A DNA stretch of 64,000 nucleotides, from the NCBI RefSeq assembly GCF_001096185.1, contig NZ_CRPU01000003.1, positions 124,001 through 188,000 of the forward strand. The letters are read 5' to 3'. The stretch is from Streptococcus pneumoniae. Lineage in GTDB: Bacteria; Bacillota; Bacilli; Lactobacillales; Streptococcaceae. A model generated the notes under the pieces. It was not told where the DNA came from. It saw nothing but the letters and a program-made list of their open reading frames with translations, and did no database searches. The position numbers were made by a program, and so were the translations under genes. Each line of letters starts with the position of its first letter. Position 1 is the first letter of the stretch. Below are positions 31,833 through 40,053 of the stretch, in pieces.

Positions 31833-33800
31833 TTATTTAATATGTTTTTCTAGTTCTTTTTGGTATTTGCTATTGGATTCCAATTTTTCTTTTTGCCATT
31901 TTTTAAGAGCTTCGTCATATTCTTTTGTTGTGACAATATCTTTTTGCAATCTCATTCCTTTAAAGATATATGGATCCCCCTTAATACCAACTTGTGAGTA
32001 TGGTTTTGAGAATGGTACTACGTTACTTACAACTGGAGAACCACCAGATGAGGCTGTAGGCATCAATAATGAACTATCTGTCAACCAAGCTTGAGCTTTG
32101 GCATATTTTTCATATCTCTTCTCTAGGTCAGTGGTCTCAGAAACAGCATCTTCTAACAACTTCTTATATTGATCCAAACCAAGTTTCGCTACAACATCCT
32201 TATCTTTTCCTTTCGTAATACCAAGGTGTTTCATGGCAGAACCAGATTTAGGATCCATAATATTCAAGTAAGACGCTGGATCTTGATAGCTTGGAGCCCA
32301 TCCTGTACTGTTCAAATCATAGTCTTTTTGAGAAGGAACACGCGCTTGTGATGTAATCGTTTCTTTTTCATTATCTGTCATTTGAAGTACATCGATGATA
32401 ACATTTTCAGCACCAAGTGTTGATTCAATAGACTGTTTGAAAGAGTTACTTTGTTGAACGGCGATGGTATCTGTTTGTTCAACTGGAACATCCAAGTGAA
32501 TTGGGAAAGTTACCCCTTTAGATTCCAAGTCTTTCTTAGCTTTTTCGAAAGCTGCTTTAGCCTTATCAGGGTTGTAGATAGAATCCTTACCATCAACTAG
32601 CTCAACACCTTTCCATTGGTCACCATAGTTCACCAACTCTGCTTGAGCGATTTGACCAAAGTTCTTACCACCTGCTTGTACGAAGTTATCTGGAACAAGG
32701 CTGTTACGAATAATCTTGTTCGCACCATCTTCACCGTTTAGCTGGGCAGCATACGAATGACGGTTGAAGGCAAAGTTGATAGCCTGACGGAAGTCCTTAT
32801 TAAGCATAGCTTCTTTTGTAGAGGTCTTTTGCTCTTCGCTTGTTTTCGCAGTTTTATTGTATGACTGACGATTTACGTTAAAAGTAAAGTAATAACTACT
32901 TGAATCTTGCGGGCTATAAGTGATTTTATCTCCGTATTGTTCCAAAGTTGAAGCAAAGTTTGAACTACTTGGGAAGAGACGGGCTGTCGTATAAGCACCA
33001 GAGGAGAAGCTACGGATCAAAGACTCCTGATCTGAACCATCGTAGTAGGTCAATTTAATCTTCTCAATTTTAACATTTTCTTTATCCCAGTAATTTGGAT
33101 TTTTTTCATATTCAATCAAAGATTTAGAAGTCAATGTTTTTAAGAAATAAGGACCATTGTAGAGAATACCTGCTGGGCTAACCTCTCCGTAATTCTTTCC
33201 TGATGCCTTTAAAAACTCTTCATTTACAGGCAACATCGTTGCTGTGGTCACTTTTGAATTCCAGAAACTTTCTGGCGCATTCAATGTATACTCAACTGTG
33301 TAGTCATCTAAAGCTTTAACACCAACTGTAGAGAAATCATTGGTTTCACCAGTCATATAGGCGTCCAAGCCCTTGATGGAATTTTGGATGAGAGAGACAC
33401 CGTCTGACTTACCATCAGCAACGTGTTTTAGTCCTGTCACAAAGTCATGGGCTGTTACTTCTGCGTATTCTTCACCTTCTGAAGTGTACCCTTTCACTCC
33501 TTTACGAAGTTTATAGGTATAAGTCAATCCATCTTTTGAGACAGACCAATCCTCAGCCAAAGAAGGAATAACATTACCATATTTATCATTTTCCATCAAA
33601 CCATCAACGACATTCCCGATAATATCTGTTGTGGATGTACGCGTTGCTATGCTGTAGTCCAAGGATGCTGGATCCACTGCATAAACATAAGAAAATGTTG
33701 TCGGAGCATCTGCTTCTTTATCAGCTTTTCCACAGGCTGCTAAAAGAGCTGTTGTGCTTAGGACAAGTCCTGTTGTTAAAATCCACTTTTTTGATTTCAT
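31833..33800 (-). CDS. Oligopeptide-binding lipoprotein (AmiA/AliA/AliB family)
   Basis: Extracytoplasmic substrate-binding protein of family SBP_bac_5 that delivers peptides to an oligopeptide ABC permease. The signal peptide ends in a lipobox LLAAC (lipid on Cys23). The mature part shows the family start YVYAVDPASLDYSIATRTST and the ending of AliA/AliB-type proteins; 655 residues is the usual size. There is no permease gene here, so it probably shares the Ami permease encoded elsewhere. It begins 22 nt after ilvE with AAAGGAG and lies 64 nt before the DUF969 gene. Confidence 0.92.
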   Translation of the reverse strand: MKSKKWILTTGLVLSTTALLAACGKADKEADAPTTFSYVYAVDPASLDYSIATRTSTTDIIGNVVDGLMENDKYGNVIPSLAEDWSVSKDGLTYTYKLRKGVKGYTSEGEEYAEVTAHDFVTGLKHVADGKSDGVSLIQNSIKGLDAYMTGETNDFSTVGVKALDDYTVEYTLNAPESFWNSKVTTATMLPVNEEFLKASGKNYGEVSPAGILYNGPYFLKTLTSKSLIEYEKNPNYWDKENVKIEKIKLTYYDGSDQESLIRSFSSGAYTTARLFPSSSNFASTLEQYGDKITYSPQDSSSYYFTFNVNRQSYNKTAKTSEEQKTSTKEAMLNKDFRQAINFAFNRHSYAAQLNGEDGANKIIRNSLVPDNFVQAGGKNFGQIAQAELVNYGDQWKGVELVDGKDSIYNPDKAKAAFEKAKKDLESKGVTFPIHLDVPVEQTDTIAVQQSNSFKQSIESTLGAENVIIDVLQMTDNEKETITSQARVPSQKDYDLNSTGWAPSYQDPASYLNIMDPKSGSAMKHLGITKGKDKDVVAKLGLDQYKKLLEDAVSETTDLEKRYEKYAKAQAWLTDSSLLMPTASSGGSPVVSNVVPFSKPYSQVGIKGDPYIFKGMRLQKDIVTTKEYDEALKKWQKEKLESNSKYQKELEKHIK

Positions 33801-33822
33801 AAAAATCTCCTTTAATATATTT

Positions 33823-34845
33823 TTAATCTACTTTTACAATCCAACCTTCTGGCGCTTCAATATCACCAAACTGAATTCCTGTCAGTTCATCATAGAGTTT
33901 ACGAGTCACAGGTCCTACTTCTGTTTCACTATAGAAAACATGGAAATCATCACCGTGTTGAATACCTCCAATTGGAGAAATAACCGCTGCTGTACCACAG
34001 GCACCTGCCTCTACAAAACGGTCAAGGTTATCAATTGGAACATCTCCTTCAATAGGAGTTAAGCCCAAGCGGTGTTCTGCCAAATAAAGCAAAGAATACT
34101 TAGTAATAGATGGCAAGATAGATGGACTCAATGGTGTTACAAATTCATTATCAGCTGTAATTCCAAAGAAGTTAGCTGATCCAACTTCTTCAATCTTTGT
34201 ATGTGTTGAAGGGTCTAGGTAAATAACATCTGAGAAATGACGTGATTTAGCCAATTTCCCTGGCAAGAGACTGGCAGCATAGTTTCCACCAACCTTTGCC
34301 GCACCTGTACCATTTGGAGCTGCACGGTCGTATTCATCCTGAATCAAGAAGTTGGTTGGGACCAAACCACCCTTAAAGTAATTTCCAACTGGCATAGCAA
34401 AGATAGTAAAAATATACTCCTCTGCTGGTTTAACCCCGATGATATCTCCGACACCAATCAAAAGAGGGCGAAGATAGAGGGTTCCACCTGTTCCGTATGG
34501 TGGTACGTATTCTTCATTCGCACGGACAACTGCTTTACAAGCTTCTACAAACATTTCTGTCGGAACTTGTGGCATCAAGAGACGGTCACATGTACGTTGC
34601 AGGCGTTTGGCATTTTCATCAGGACGGAACAGTTGAACACTGCCATCCTTCGTACGATAAGCTTTCAAACCTTCAAATGCTTGTTGTCCATAGTGGAGAC
34701 TTGGAGAAGACTCTGAAATATGCAAGGTTGCATCCTCTGTAAGCTCTCCTTGATTCCATTGTCCATTTTTAAAATGAGCAATATAGCGATAAGGTAATTT
34801 CATATAGGAAAAACCAAGGTTTTCCCAATCAATCGTTACTGTCAT
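33823..34845 (-). CDS. ilvE: Branched-chain amino acid aminotransferase
   Basis: PLP transaminase for the last step of Ile, Leu and Val synthesis and the first step of their breakdown. The 340 residues are of the fold-type IV class; PLP binds Lys184 (GAAKVGGNYAAS), and the family signature IEEVGSANFFGI follows. It is first in the operon ilvE, peptide-binding protein, DUF969, DUF979, pcp, and is preceded by a perfect CodY box. Confidence 0.96.
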   Translation of the reverse strand: MTVTIDWENLGFSYMKLPYRYIAHFKNGQWNQGELTEDATLHISESSPSLHYGQQAFEGLKAYRTKDGSVQLFRPDENAKRLQRTCDRLLMPQVPTEMFVEACKAVVRANEEYVPPYGTGGTLYLRPLLIGVGDIIGVKPAEEYIFTIFAMPVGNYFKGGLVPTNFLIQDEYDRAAPNGTGAAKVGGNYAASLLPGKLAKSRHFSDVIYLDPSTHTKIEEVGSANFFGITADNEFVTPLSPSILPSITKYSLLYLAEHRLGLTPIEGDVPIDNLDRFVEAGACGTAAVISPIGGIQHGDDFHVFYSETEVGPVTRKLYDELTGIQFGDIEAPEGWIVKVD

Positions 34846-34879
34846 ATTCCACTCCTTATTCTAAAAACCTATTTCTTAT

Positions 34880-34933
34880 ATTCTACACTATTTTTCTAAA
34901 ATAGCAAGTATATTTTGTAATTTTCAGAAAATT
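34880..34933 (-). promoter_or_regulatory. ilvE promoter with perfect CodY box
   Basis: On the minus strand TTGCTA (34902-34907) and TAGAAT (34880-34885) are 16 bp apart. At 34919-34933 stands AATTTTCAGAAAATT, the CodY consensus AATTTTCWGAAAATT without mismatch, about 12 bp upstream of the -35. CodY with branched-chain amino acids and GTP should repress the operon. Confidence 0.85.
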
Positions 34934-34939
34934 TCTTCA

Positions 34940-34972
34940 ATAAAAAGAACCAGCTCTTAGAACTGATTCTTC
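34940..34972 (-). terminator. parC terminator
   Basis: An imperfect stem AGAATCAGTTC/GAGCTGGTTCT (34946-34956 with 34960-34970) is followed on the minus strand by TTTTTATTG, just after the parC stop. Confidence 0.75.
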
Positions 34973-34979
34973 ATTTCAC

Positions 34980-37451
34980 TTATTTAGCTTCAGTAAATAC
35001 TTCTTTAAGATAAGCGTCAAAAACTTCTTCATCTGAAATAGTGTCAGAAATGAAGCTTCCGTTGCTAGTGCGTTCTGACAAGTTCAAGTCTTGCAATCGG
35101 CTTTCATAGACTATTCCTTTATTCGATTGAACAAGCAGAGTTTGGTCGTTCTCTTCTACTTCTGTACTGAAGAGATCACCTACAAATCCTTGCTCTGCAA
35201 CTGCACCAGCCAAGAAGACACGATGCGGTTTGTTTTTCAATTCACGCAAGACTTGTAGTCCTCGTTTGGCACGGCTGGTTGCTGGAATTTCCTCAATAGA
35301 AACACGTTTCAAGCTTCCACGCTGAGTCAAAAGGTAGAAGGATGAGGTATTACAGATAAAGACCGATTGGAGGACATCATCTTCTTTCAGGTTCATAGCC
35401 TTGACACCTGCAGCCTTGGCACCGACAATCGGAACCTCTTCTATATTAAAGCGCAGGGCATAACCGTTTTGACTGATTAATAGAACATCATCCAGTTTAA
35501 TTGGAGCCACTGCTACAATCTGGTCTGTCTCGTCTTTGAGTTTAGCATACTTGACTGATTTAGATTTATAGGTCCGCCATGGAGAGAATTCTTTGCGTTC
35601 TACGCGTTTGATTTGACCGAGACGAGTAGCTACAAAATAAGTTGTCGCATCATCAAACTGATCTACTACTTCCACATAAAGGATTTCTTCGTTAGTTTCA
35701 AAGTTTGTAATGGTCTGGCTCAGATGCTCTCCAATGTCCTTCCAGCGAATATCTGCTAATTCATGGATTGGTCTGTAGATGACATTTCCAAGACTTGTGA
35801 ACATCAAGAGGTGCTGGGTTGTCTTGACAGCTTGTACAAAGATCAAACGGTCATCATCACGCTTGCCAATTTCTTCTAGCGTTGAAGCTGCAAAAGAACG
35901 TGGGCTGGTACGCTTGATGTAACCTGCCTTGGTCACGCTGACGTAGGTATCTTCCTCAGCGATAAGACTAGCTGTATCAATCTCAATTGCTTTCGCAGTA
36001 TCTTCTAAAGAACTCAAACGCGGAGTTGCAAATTTCTTCTTGACCTCACGAAGCTCTTTCTTCATGAGATTGTACATGGTCCGTTCATCACCGATAATCG
36101 CCGCAAGCATGGCAATCTTTTCACGAAGTTCTGCTTCTTCTTCCTGCAAGACAACTACATCTGTATTGGTCAAACGGTACAGTTGCAAGGTTACGATAGC
36201 CTCAGCCTGCTCCTCTGTAAAATCATAGCTGATCTTGAGGTTTTCCTTAGCGTCTGCCTTATTCTCAGATGCACGAATAAGCGCAATGACTTCGTCCAAA
36301 ATCGAAATCACTCGAATCAAACCTTCGACGATATGGAGACGTTTTTCAGCCTTTTCCTTATCAAAACGTGAACGCGCCAAAATGACTTCACGACGGTGGG
36401 CAATATAGCTGGACAAGATTGGAACAATCCCGACCTGACGAGGTGTGAAATTATCAATCGCCACCATATTAAAGTTATAGTTGATTTGCAGGTCTGTGTA
36501 CTTAAAGAGATAGTTAAGAACCAGCTCTGTATTGGCGTCTTTCTTGAGTTCGATAGCGATACGAAGACCATCACGGTCAGACTCGTCACGAACCTCAGCA
36601 ATTCCTGCCACCTTGTTATTGACACGAACATCATCGATTTTCTTGACTAGATTAGCCTTATTGATTTCATAAGGAATCTCAGTGACAACGATTTGTTCCT
36701 TACCACCTTTTAGCTTTTCAATTTCGGTCTTAGAACGAACGACCACGCGCCCCTTACCAGTTTCATAGGCCTTTTTGATTTCGTCTCGGCCTTGAATAAT
36801 GGCTCCTGTAGGGAAGTCTGGTCCCGGCAAGAATTCCATGAGTTTATCCACCTTGGCAGTTGGGTGGTCAATCATGTAAACCGCTGCATCAATGACCTCA
36901 GCCAAATTATGGGGAGGAATGTCTGTGGCATAACCAGCCGAAATCCCAGTAGATCCGTTGACTAAAAGGTTGGGGAAGGCTGCTGGCAAAACTGTCGGCT
37001 CTTTTTCAGTATCGTCAAAGTTCCAAGCAAAAGGAACGGTCTTTTTCTCGATATCCTGAAGAAGATAACCCGCAATCTCAGACAAACGCGCCTCAGTATA
37101 ACGCATAGCCGCAGGCGGATCTCCGTCCATAGAACCGTTATTACCGTGCATTTCGACTAGAATCTCACGATTTTTCCAGTCCTGTGACATACGAACCATG
37201 GCATCATAGATGGAACTGTCACCGTGTGGGTGGAAATTCCCCATGATATTCCCGACAGACTTGGCCGACTTGCGGTAGCTCTTGTCAAAGGTATTGCCAT
37301 CCTTATTCATAGAATAAAGAATACGACGCTGAACCGGCTTCAAGCCATCACGAATGTCTGGCAAAGCCCGGTCTTGAATAATGTACTTGGAGTAGCGACC
37401 AAAGCGCTCTCCCATGATGTCCTCCAGGGACATGTTTTGAATGTTACTCAT
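34980..37451 (-). CDS. parC: DNA topoisomerase IV subunit A
   Basis: Cuts and rejoins DNA to separate daughter chromosomes, with ParE. The 823 residues include the catalytic Tyr118 (AAMRYTEARL). In the quinolone-resistance region the residues are Ser79 and Asp83 (HPHGDSSIYDAM), the susceptible state in pneumococcus. The start MSNIQNMSLEDIMGERF is the conserved one, but no ribosome site stands before it: the bases upstream read GTATCCTAT. Instead a short frame ends in a TGA overlapping this ATG. parC is normally close to parE; here about 4.4 kb separate them. Confidence 0.97.
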   Translation of the reverse strand: MSNIQNMSLEDIMGERFGRYSKYIIQDRALPDIRDGLKPVQRRILYSMNKDGNTFDKSYRKSAKSVGNIMGNFHPHGDSSIYDAMVRMSQDWKNREILVEMHGNNGSMDGDPPAAMRYTEARLSEIAGYLLQDIEKKTVPFAWNFDDTEKEPTVLPAAFPNLLVNGSTGISAGYATDIPPHNLAEVIDAAVYMIDHPTAKVDKLMEFLPGPDFPTGAIIQGRDEIKKAYETGKGRVVVRSKTEIEKLKGGKEQIVVTEIPYEINKANLVKKIDDVRVNNKVAGIAEVRDESDRDGLRIAIELKKDANTELVLNYLFKYTDLQINYNFNMVAIDNFTPRQVGIVPILSSYIAHRREVILARSRFDKEKAEKRLHIVEGLIRVISILDEVIALIRASENKADAKENLKISYDFTEEQAEAIVTLQLYRLTNTDVVVLQEEEAELREKIAMLAAIIGDERTMYNLMKKELREVKKKFATPRLSSLEDTAKAIEIDTASLIAEEDTYVSVTKAGYIKRTSPRSFAASTLEEIGKRDDDRLIFVQAVKTTQHLLMFTSLGNVIYRPIHELADIRWKDIGEHLSQTITNFETNEEILYVEVVDQFDDATTYFVATRLGQIKRVERKEFSPWRTYKSKSVKYAKLKDETDQIVAVAPIKLDDVLLISQNGYALRFNIEEVPIVGAKAAGVKAMNLKEDDVLQSVFICNTSSFYLLTQRGSLKRVSIEEIPATSRAKRGLQVLRELKNKPHRVFLAGAVAEQGFVGDLFSTEVEENDQTLLVQSNKGIVYESRLQDLNLSERTSNGSFISDTISDEEVFDAYLKEVFTEAK

Positions 37452-37543
37452 ATAGGATACAGAGCCCGTAAAATATCAAGTGAAAATAGAAAATTCTTGA
37501 AGTAAGCAAGCTCACCAGAGAATTTATCTTTTTCACGCGTCAT
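37448..37543 (-). CDS. Possible 31-residue leader peptide coupled to parC
   Basis: A short minus-strand frame begins ATG at 37543 (MTREKDKFSGELAYF) and ends in a TGA that overlaps the parC ATG as ATGA. An AAAGGAG (37559-37565) lies upstream but 15 nt from this ATG, farther than normal. It could couple parC translation in the absence of its own ribosome site. The same DNA resembles the leader of deoD, so it may instead be a repeat without coding role. Confidence 0.3.
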   Translation of the reverse strand: MTREKDKFSGELAYFKNFLFSLDILRALYPI

Positions 37544-37934
37544 TTAGGGCGTGTTCAACTCCTTTCAAAGAATGTAGAGTAGGTTTTTACAGAAAAGGTG
37601 TTCAGTTAAGATACAAAGGGACGATTTGGCTTGCCAAAAATGTCTGTAGAAAAATAGAAAATCGATGTAGGGCTCGATGAAGTCAAGACGATTTGACTTT
37701 TTTCCGAATAAAATTAGTCCCGTGTTCAGTTACTACAAATAACCAAACGACCCTTTCTGTAGTTTAATGTGTTTAAAATTTGTTGCTTCAGTGAGTAATA
37801 AGGAGTTTTCACACAGTATTTAGGGCGTGTTCAACTCCTTTCGAAGAATGTAGTGTATTTTTTATGGAAAAAGAAAAAATATAGAGTAAGTGAGTTTCAC
37901 CAAATTCCTGTATCGTCGTTTCCACTTGAAAAGT
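37452..37934. repeat. 483-bp gene-free stretch with two copies of a 24-bp direct repeat
   Basis: The copies TTTAGGGCGTGTTCAACTCC plus TTTC are at 37543-37566 and 37819-37842, and both continue as AAGAATGTAG after one variable base. Between them is a plus-strand hairpin with T run (AAGTCAA 37680-37686, TTGACTT 37693-37699). The parC-proximal copy is part of the parC leader. No larger gene is seen. Confidence 0.7.
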
Positions 37935-38495
37935 CTACTCCACAAATCCTCGTTTATACTTGATATGACTGGCGATATTGCTATCTACATCTTTCTTATC
38001 CCAAAGTTGGAGTTCCCATGGGTAGTAAAAATTACTTTTATTTTTAAAATAGATATGAATACCGACATAGCCATCTTTATCACGTAAATACCAGTTTTTT
38101 AGTCCGTACAGCTCTTGCCAATCATCTAATTTCTCCATGACTTGAGCTATCTCTTTGGAACTTAAAATCATACGAGCACCAAAAATATCATTAAGAATAG
38201 AATTAACAGGATAGCCCTCTTGACGCTCAGAAAAACGTGTAATTTTATCTAAAATAGACTCAGAAGTTTTGACACGATAAACATAGGCAATATCTTGGAC
38301 ATCCGCTTTCATCAGATAGTCATTAATTGACTCATGTAAATTCAGACGGTAGGCCAAAATCGCTTTAGTCGGAACTTTTGAAAAGGTATGCTTGAGATTG
38401 ATTTTTTCCACCTTACCCGTTTCAAAATAATCTTTAGAATATTCTCGATGAATACGATTAATCTCTGTAATGAGGCGTTCCACTTTTTCAATCAT
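37935..38495 (-). CDS. Stand-alone RelA/SpoT-domain protein (small alarmone synthetase-like)
   Basis: A 186-residue protein made only of a (p)ppGpp-synthetase-type nucleotidyltransferase fold. The key positions of active synthetases appear in order: basic ATP-binding segment YRVKTSES (about 73-80), magnesium-binding Asp103 in DIFGARMIL, nucleotide-stacking Tyr143 in DGYVGIH, catalytic Glu161 in WELQLWD, and His177 with YK. The hydrolase domain is missing. The tetramer-forming C-terminal helices of RelP/RelQ seem absent, as it is shorter than these. It may be an alarmone synthetase or a toxic tRNA- or nucleotide-modifying relative. It lies 29 nt after the ANT(6)-like gene. Confidence 0.72.
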   Translation of the reverse strand: MIEKVERLITEINRIHREYSKDYFETGKVEKINLKHTFSKVPTKAILAYRLNLHESINDYLMKADVQDIAYVYRVKTSESILDKITRFSERQEGYPVNSILNDIFGARMILSSKEIAQVMEKLDDWQELYGLKNWYLRDKDGYVGIHIYFKNKSNFYYPWELQLWDKKDVDSNIASHIKYKRGFVE

Positions 38496-38524
38496 GAGTC
38501 TTCTCCTCTCGCTTTTTCATTTTT

Positions 38525-39352
38525 CTAGTTATTCCCAAACTTCTTCACACTTTCCTCAGCATACTCAATCATCTTCTCCGCTACTTCTTTATCGTAGTCA
38601 AAGCCCAACTTTTGAGCAAGTCTTTGAGCTTCTCTATGGAAAAGTTGCATCGTAGCAAACAAAGACTGAATGATTTTATCTAAACTTGAAAAATCAAGTA
38701 AATTTGAGAATTCCTTCTTTTTCTCAGCAGGTAAATAGTTGAAGAGATACTTGTAGTTCTTGCCGATGTCGACTTTCCCCCTATCACTTGCAACCTGCCA
38801 AGCCATTACCTTCAAGAGTTCTTGTTGGCAAATACCGTAGAGATGGTCTGTCGCGTAGATGAGCTGATTCCGACAAATCCCTTTGACAACGTAGGCCGAC
38901 ACCCACCAAAACTCATTGCAGACTTTTTCAAAATCCATTTCAGTAGCTGGGCTTGTCCAGTAACACTGAGGATTTGGAGAATAAGGCGCAAACAAGCCCT
39001 TAGTATCCTCTAGTACCGTGAAATCCGCTTCGCTTTCTACCCACTCCTTGATGTGCTCTTTGGGGCAGAGAGTTAAATCAATGCGGTTACCATCTTCAAA
39101 GAGCATGAGATAAAGATGTCGCTGGCCAAGTAGGACATGCTGTTCAATCAGGCGTTTGCCAAACTGCTCCAACCAAGAAAGGTCACTCGTCAGATTATCT
39201 AAATCATCCACGACATAGACCACGTCATAGTCTTGAAATTCATCTTTTAGAGCTTTTGAGTTTGTCCGTGAACCAGACATGGCGACAGCTTTAACTTGTA
39301 TAGTTTTGGCAGTTTGTAAAATCAGATCTAGCATTTCTGTTTCATCTCTCAT
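38525..39352 (-). CDS. ANT(6)-like nucleotidyltransferase (AadE family)
   Basis: A 275-residue protein closely following the aminoglycoside 6-adenylyltransferase pattern: GSRTNSKALKDEFQDYDVVY carries the GS motif and the metal-binding D-x-D of the nucleotidyltransferase fold, followed by FEDGNRIDLTL, CNEFWWVSAYVVKGICRNQ and MGKNYKYL-like IGKNYKYLFNYL. True members inactivate streptomycin. This chromosomal copy in a small island may do so, or may modify another substrate; resistance cannot be concluded from sequence. It sits between the Fic gene and the RelA/SpoT-like gene. Confidence 0.85.
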   Translation of the reverse strand: MRDETEMLDLILQTAKTIQVKAVAMSGSRTNSKALKDEFQDYDVVYVVDDLDNLTSDLSWLEQFGKRLIEQHVLLGQRHLYLMLFEDGNRIDLTLCPKEHIKEWVESEADFTVLEDTKGLFAPYSPNPQCYWTSPATEMDFEKVCNEFWWVSAYVVKGICRNQLIYATDHLYGICQQELLKVMAWQVASDRGKVDIGKNYKYLFNYLPAEKKKEFSNLLDFSSLDKIIQSLFATMQLFHREAQRLAQKLGFDYDKEVAEKMIEYAEESVKKFGNN

Positions 39353-39416
39353 GTCAGTACCTTCTCATTTTATAGATTACTAGGTGTCTGCTTCTTCTTA
39401 CTGGATAGTTTCTATA

Positions 39417-40019
39417 CTATAATTCCCCTGTCTGGTAAAGACTGTATCCTTCGTAGTAGTATGAAGCATCCACTCCCTTAAAGAAACTGGTCTGACTGAG
39501 GTCATCCGTCAAATGATTGAGAAGCAAATACTTGAGTTCTCCAGTCGATACTGCGCTACGCTTCATGGCATTGAGGTACTCATCCTTAGCTATAGCATTC
39601 CAGTCTACCACTTTGCCCAGTTTCTCACGAAGCATACAATCTAGCCAAATCCGCATGGTGCGTCCATTCCCCTCACGGAAAGGATGGGCAATATTCATAT
39701 CCGCATACTTATCAACCACTTGATCAAAATTGTCATGATGAAGTTTGTCAATATACTGTAAGGATTGCTCTAAAAAAATACGGAGGGAAAATTGAAAGTT
39801 ATCCTTTGAAATATTAACATCACGGATTTTTCCAGCGAAATCATAGATACCGGAAAAGAGATAGTGGTGAATAGCTGACAGCCCTGCAAATGTCCCAACT
39901 TCCATCTCGAACAAGTCTCCTGTCTGAAAAAGCAGGGCAGCTTGTTTTTTTGTCAGTTTTTCTTCTGCATCTGCCAGCTGGGCTGAGTTTGTAATGCCTA
40001 GTTTATTTTCCAACACCAT
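39417..40019 (-). CDS. Fic-domain AMP-transferase, apparently self-inhibited (class III)
   Basis: A 200-residue cytoplasmic protein of the Fic family, which usually transfers AMP to target proteins. The catalytic loop is intact: HPFREGNGR at 112-120, with His112 as base. Upstream is the flap region (about 60-80). Near the C terminus SYYYEG (186-191) fits the inhibitory motif [S/T]xxxE[G/N], with Glu190 positioned to block the ATP site as in class III Fic proteins such as the Neisseria one. No separate antitoxin gene is next to it, which agrees with an internal one. It lies 34 nt after the restriction enzyme gene. Confidence 0.87.
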   Translation of the reverse strand: MVLENKLGITNSAQLADAEEKLTKKQAALLFQTGDLFEMEVGTFAGLSAIHHYLFSGIYDFAGKIRDVNISKDNFQFSLRIFLEQSLQYIDKLHHDNFDQVVDKYADMNIAHPFREGNGRTMRIWLDCMLREKLGKVVDWNAIAKDEYLNAMKRSAVSTGELKYLLLNHLTDDLSQTSFFKGVDASYYYEGYSLYQTGEL

Positions 40020-40053
40020 ATTTTCCCCTTATTAACGCCATTTTGTTATGAAA

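Noticed and set aside
37209-37226. Quinolone-resistance change in ParC
   Set aside because: Ser79 and Asp83 are both the susceptible residues.
38525-39352. Calling the ANT(6)-like gene a streptomycin resistance gene
   Set aside because: Sequence pattern alone does not show activity on streptomycin; chromosomal homologues with other roles are possible.
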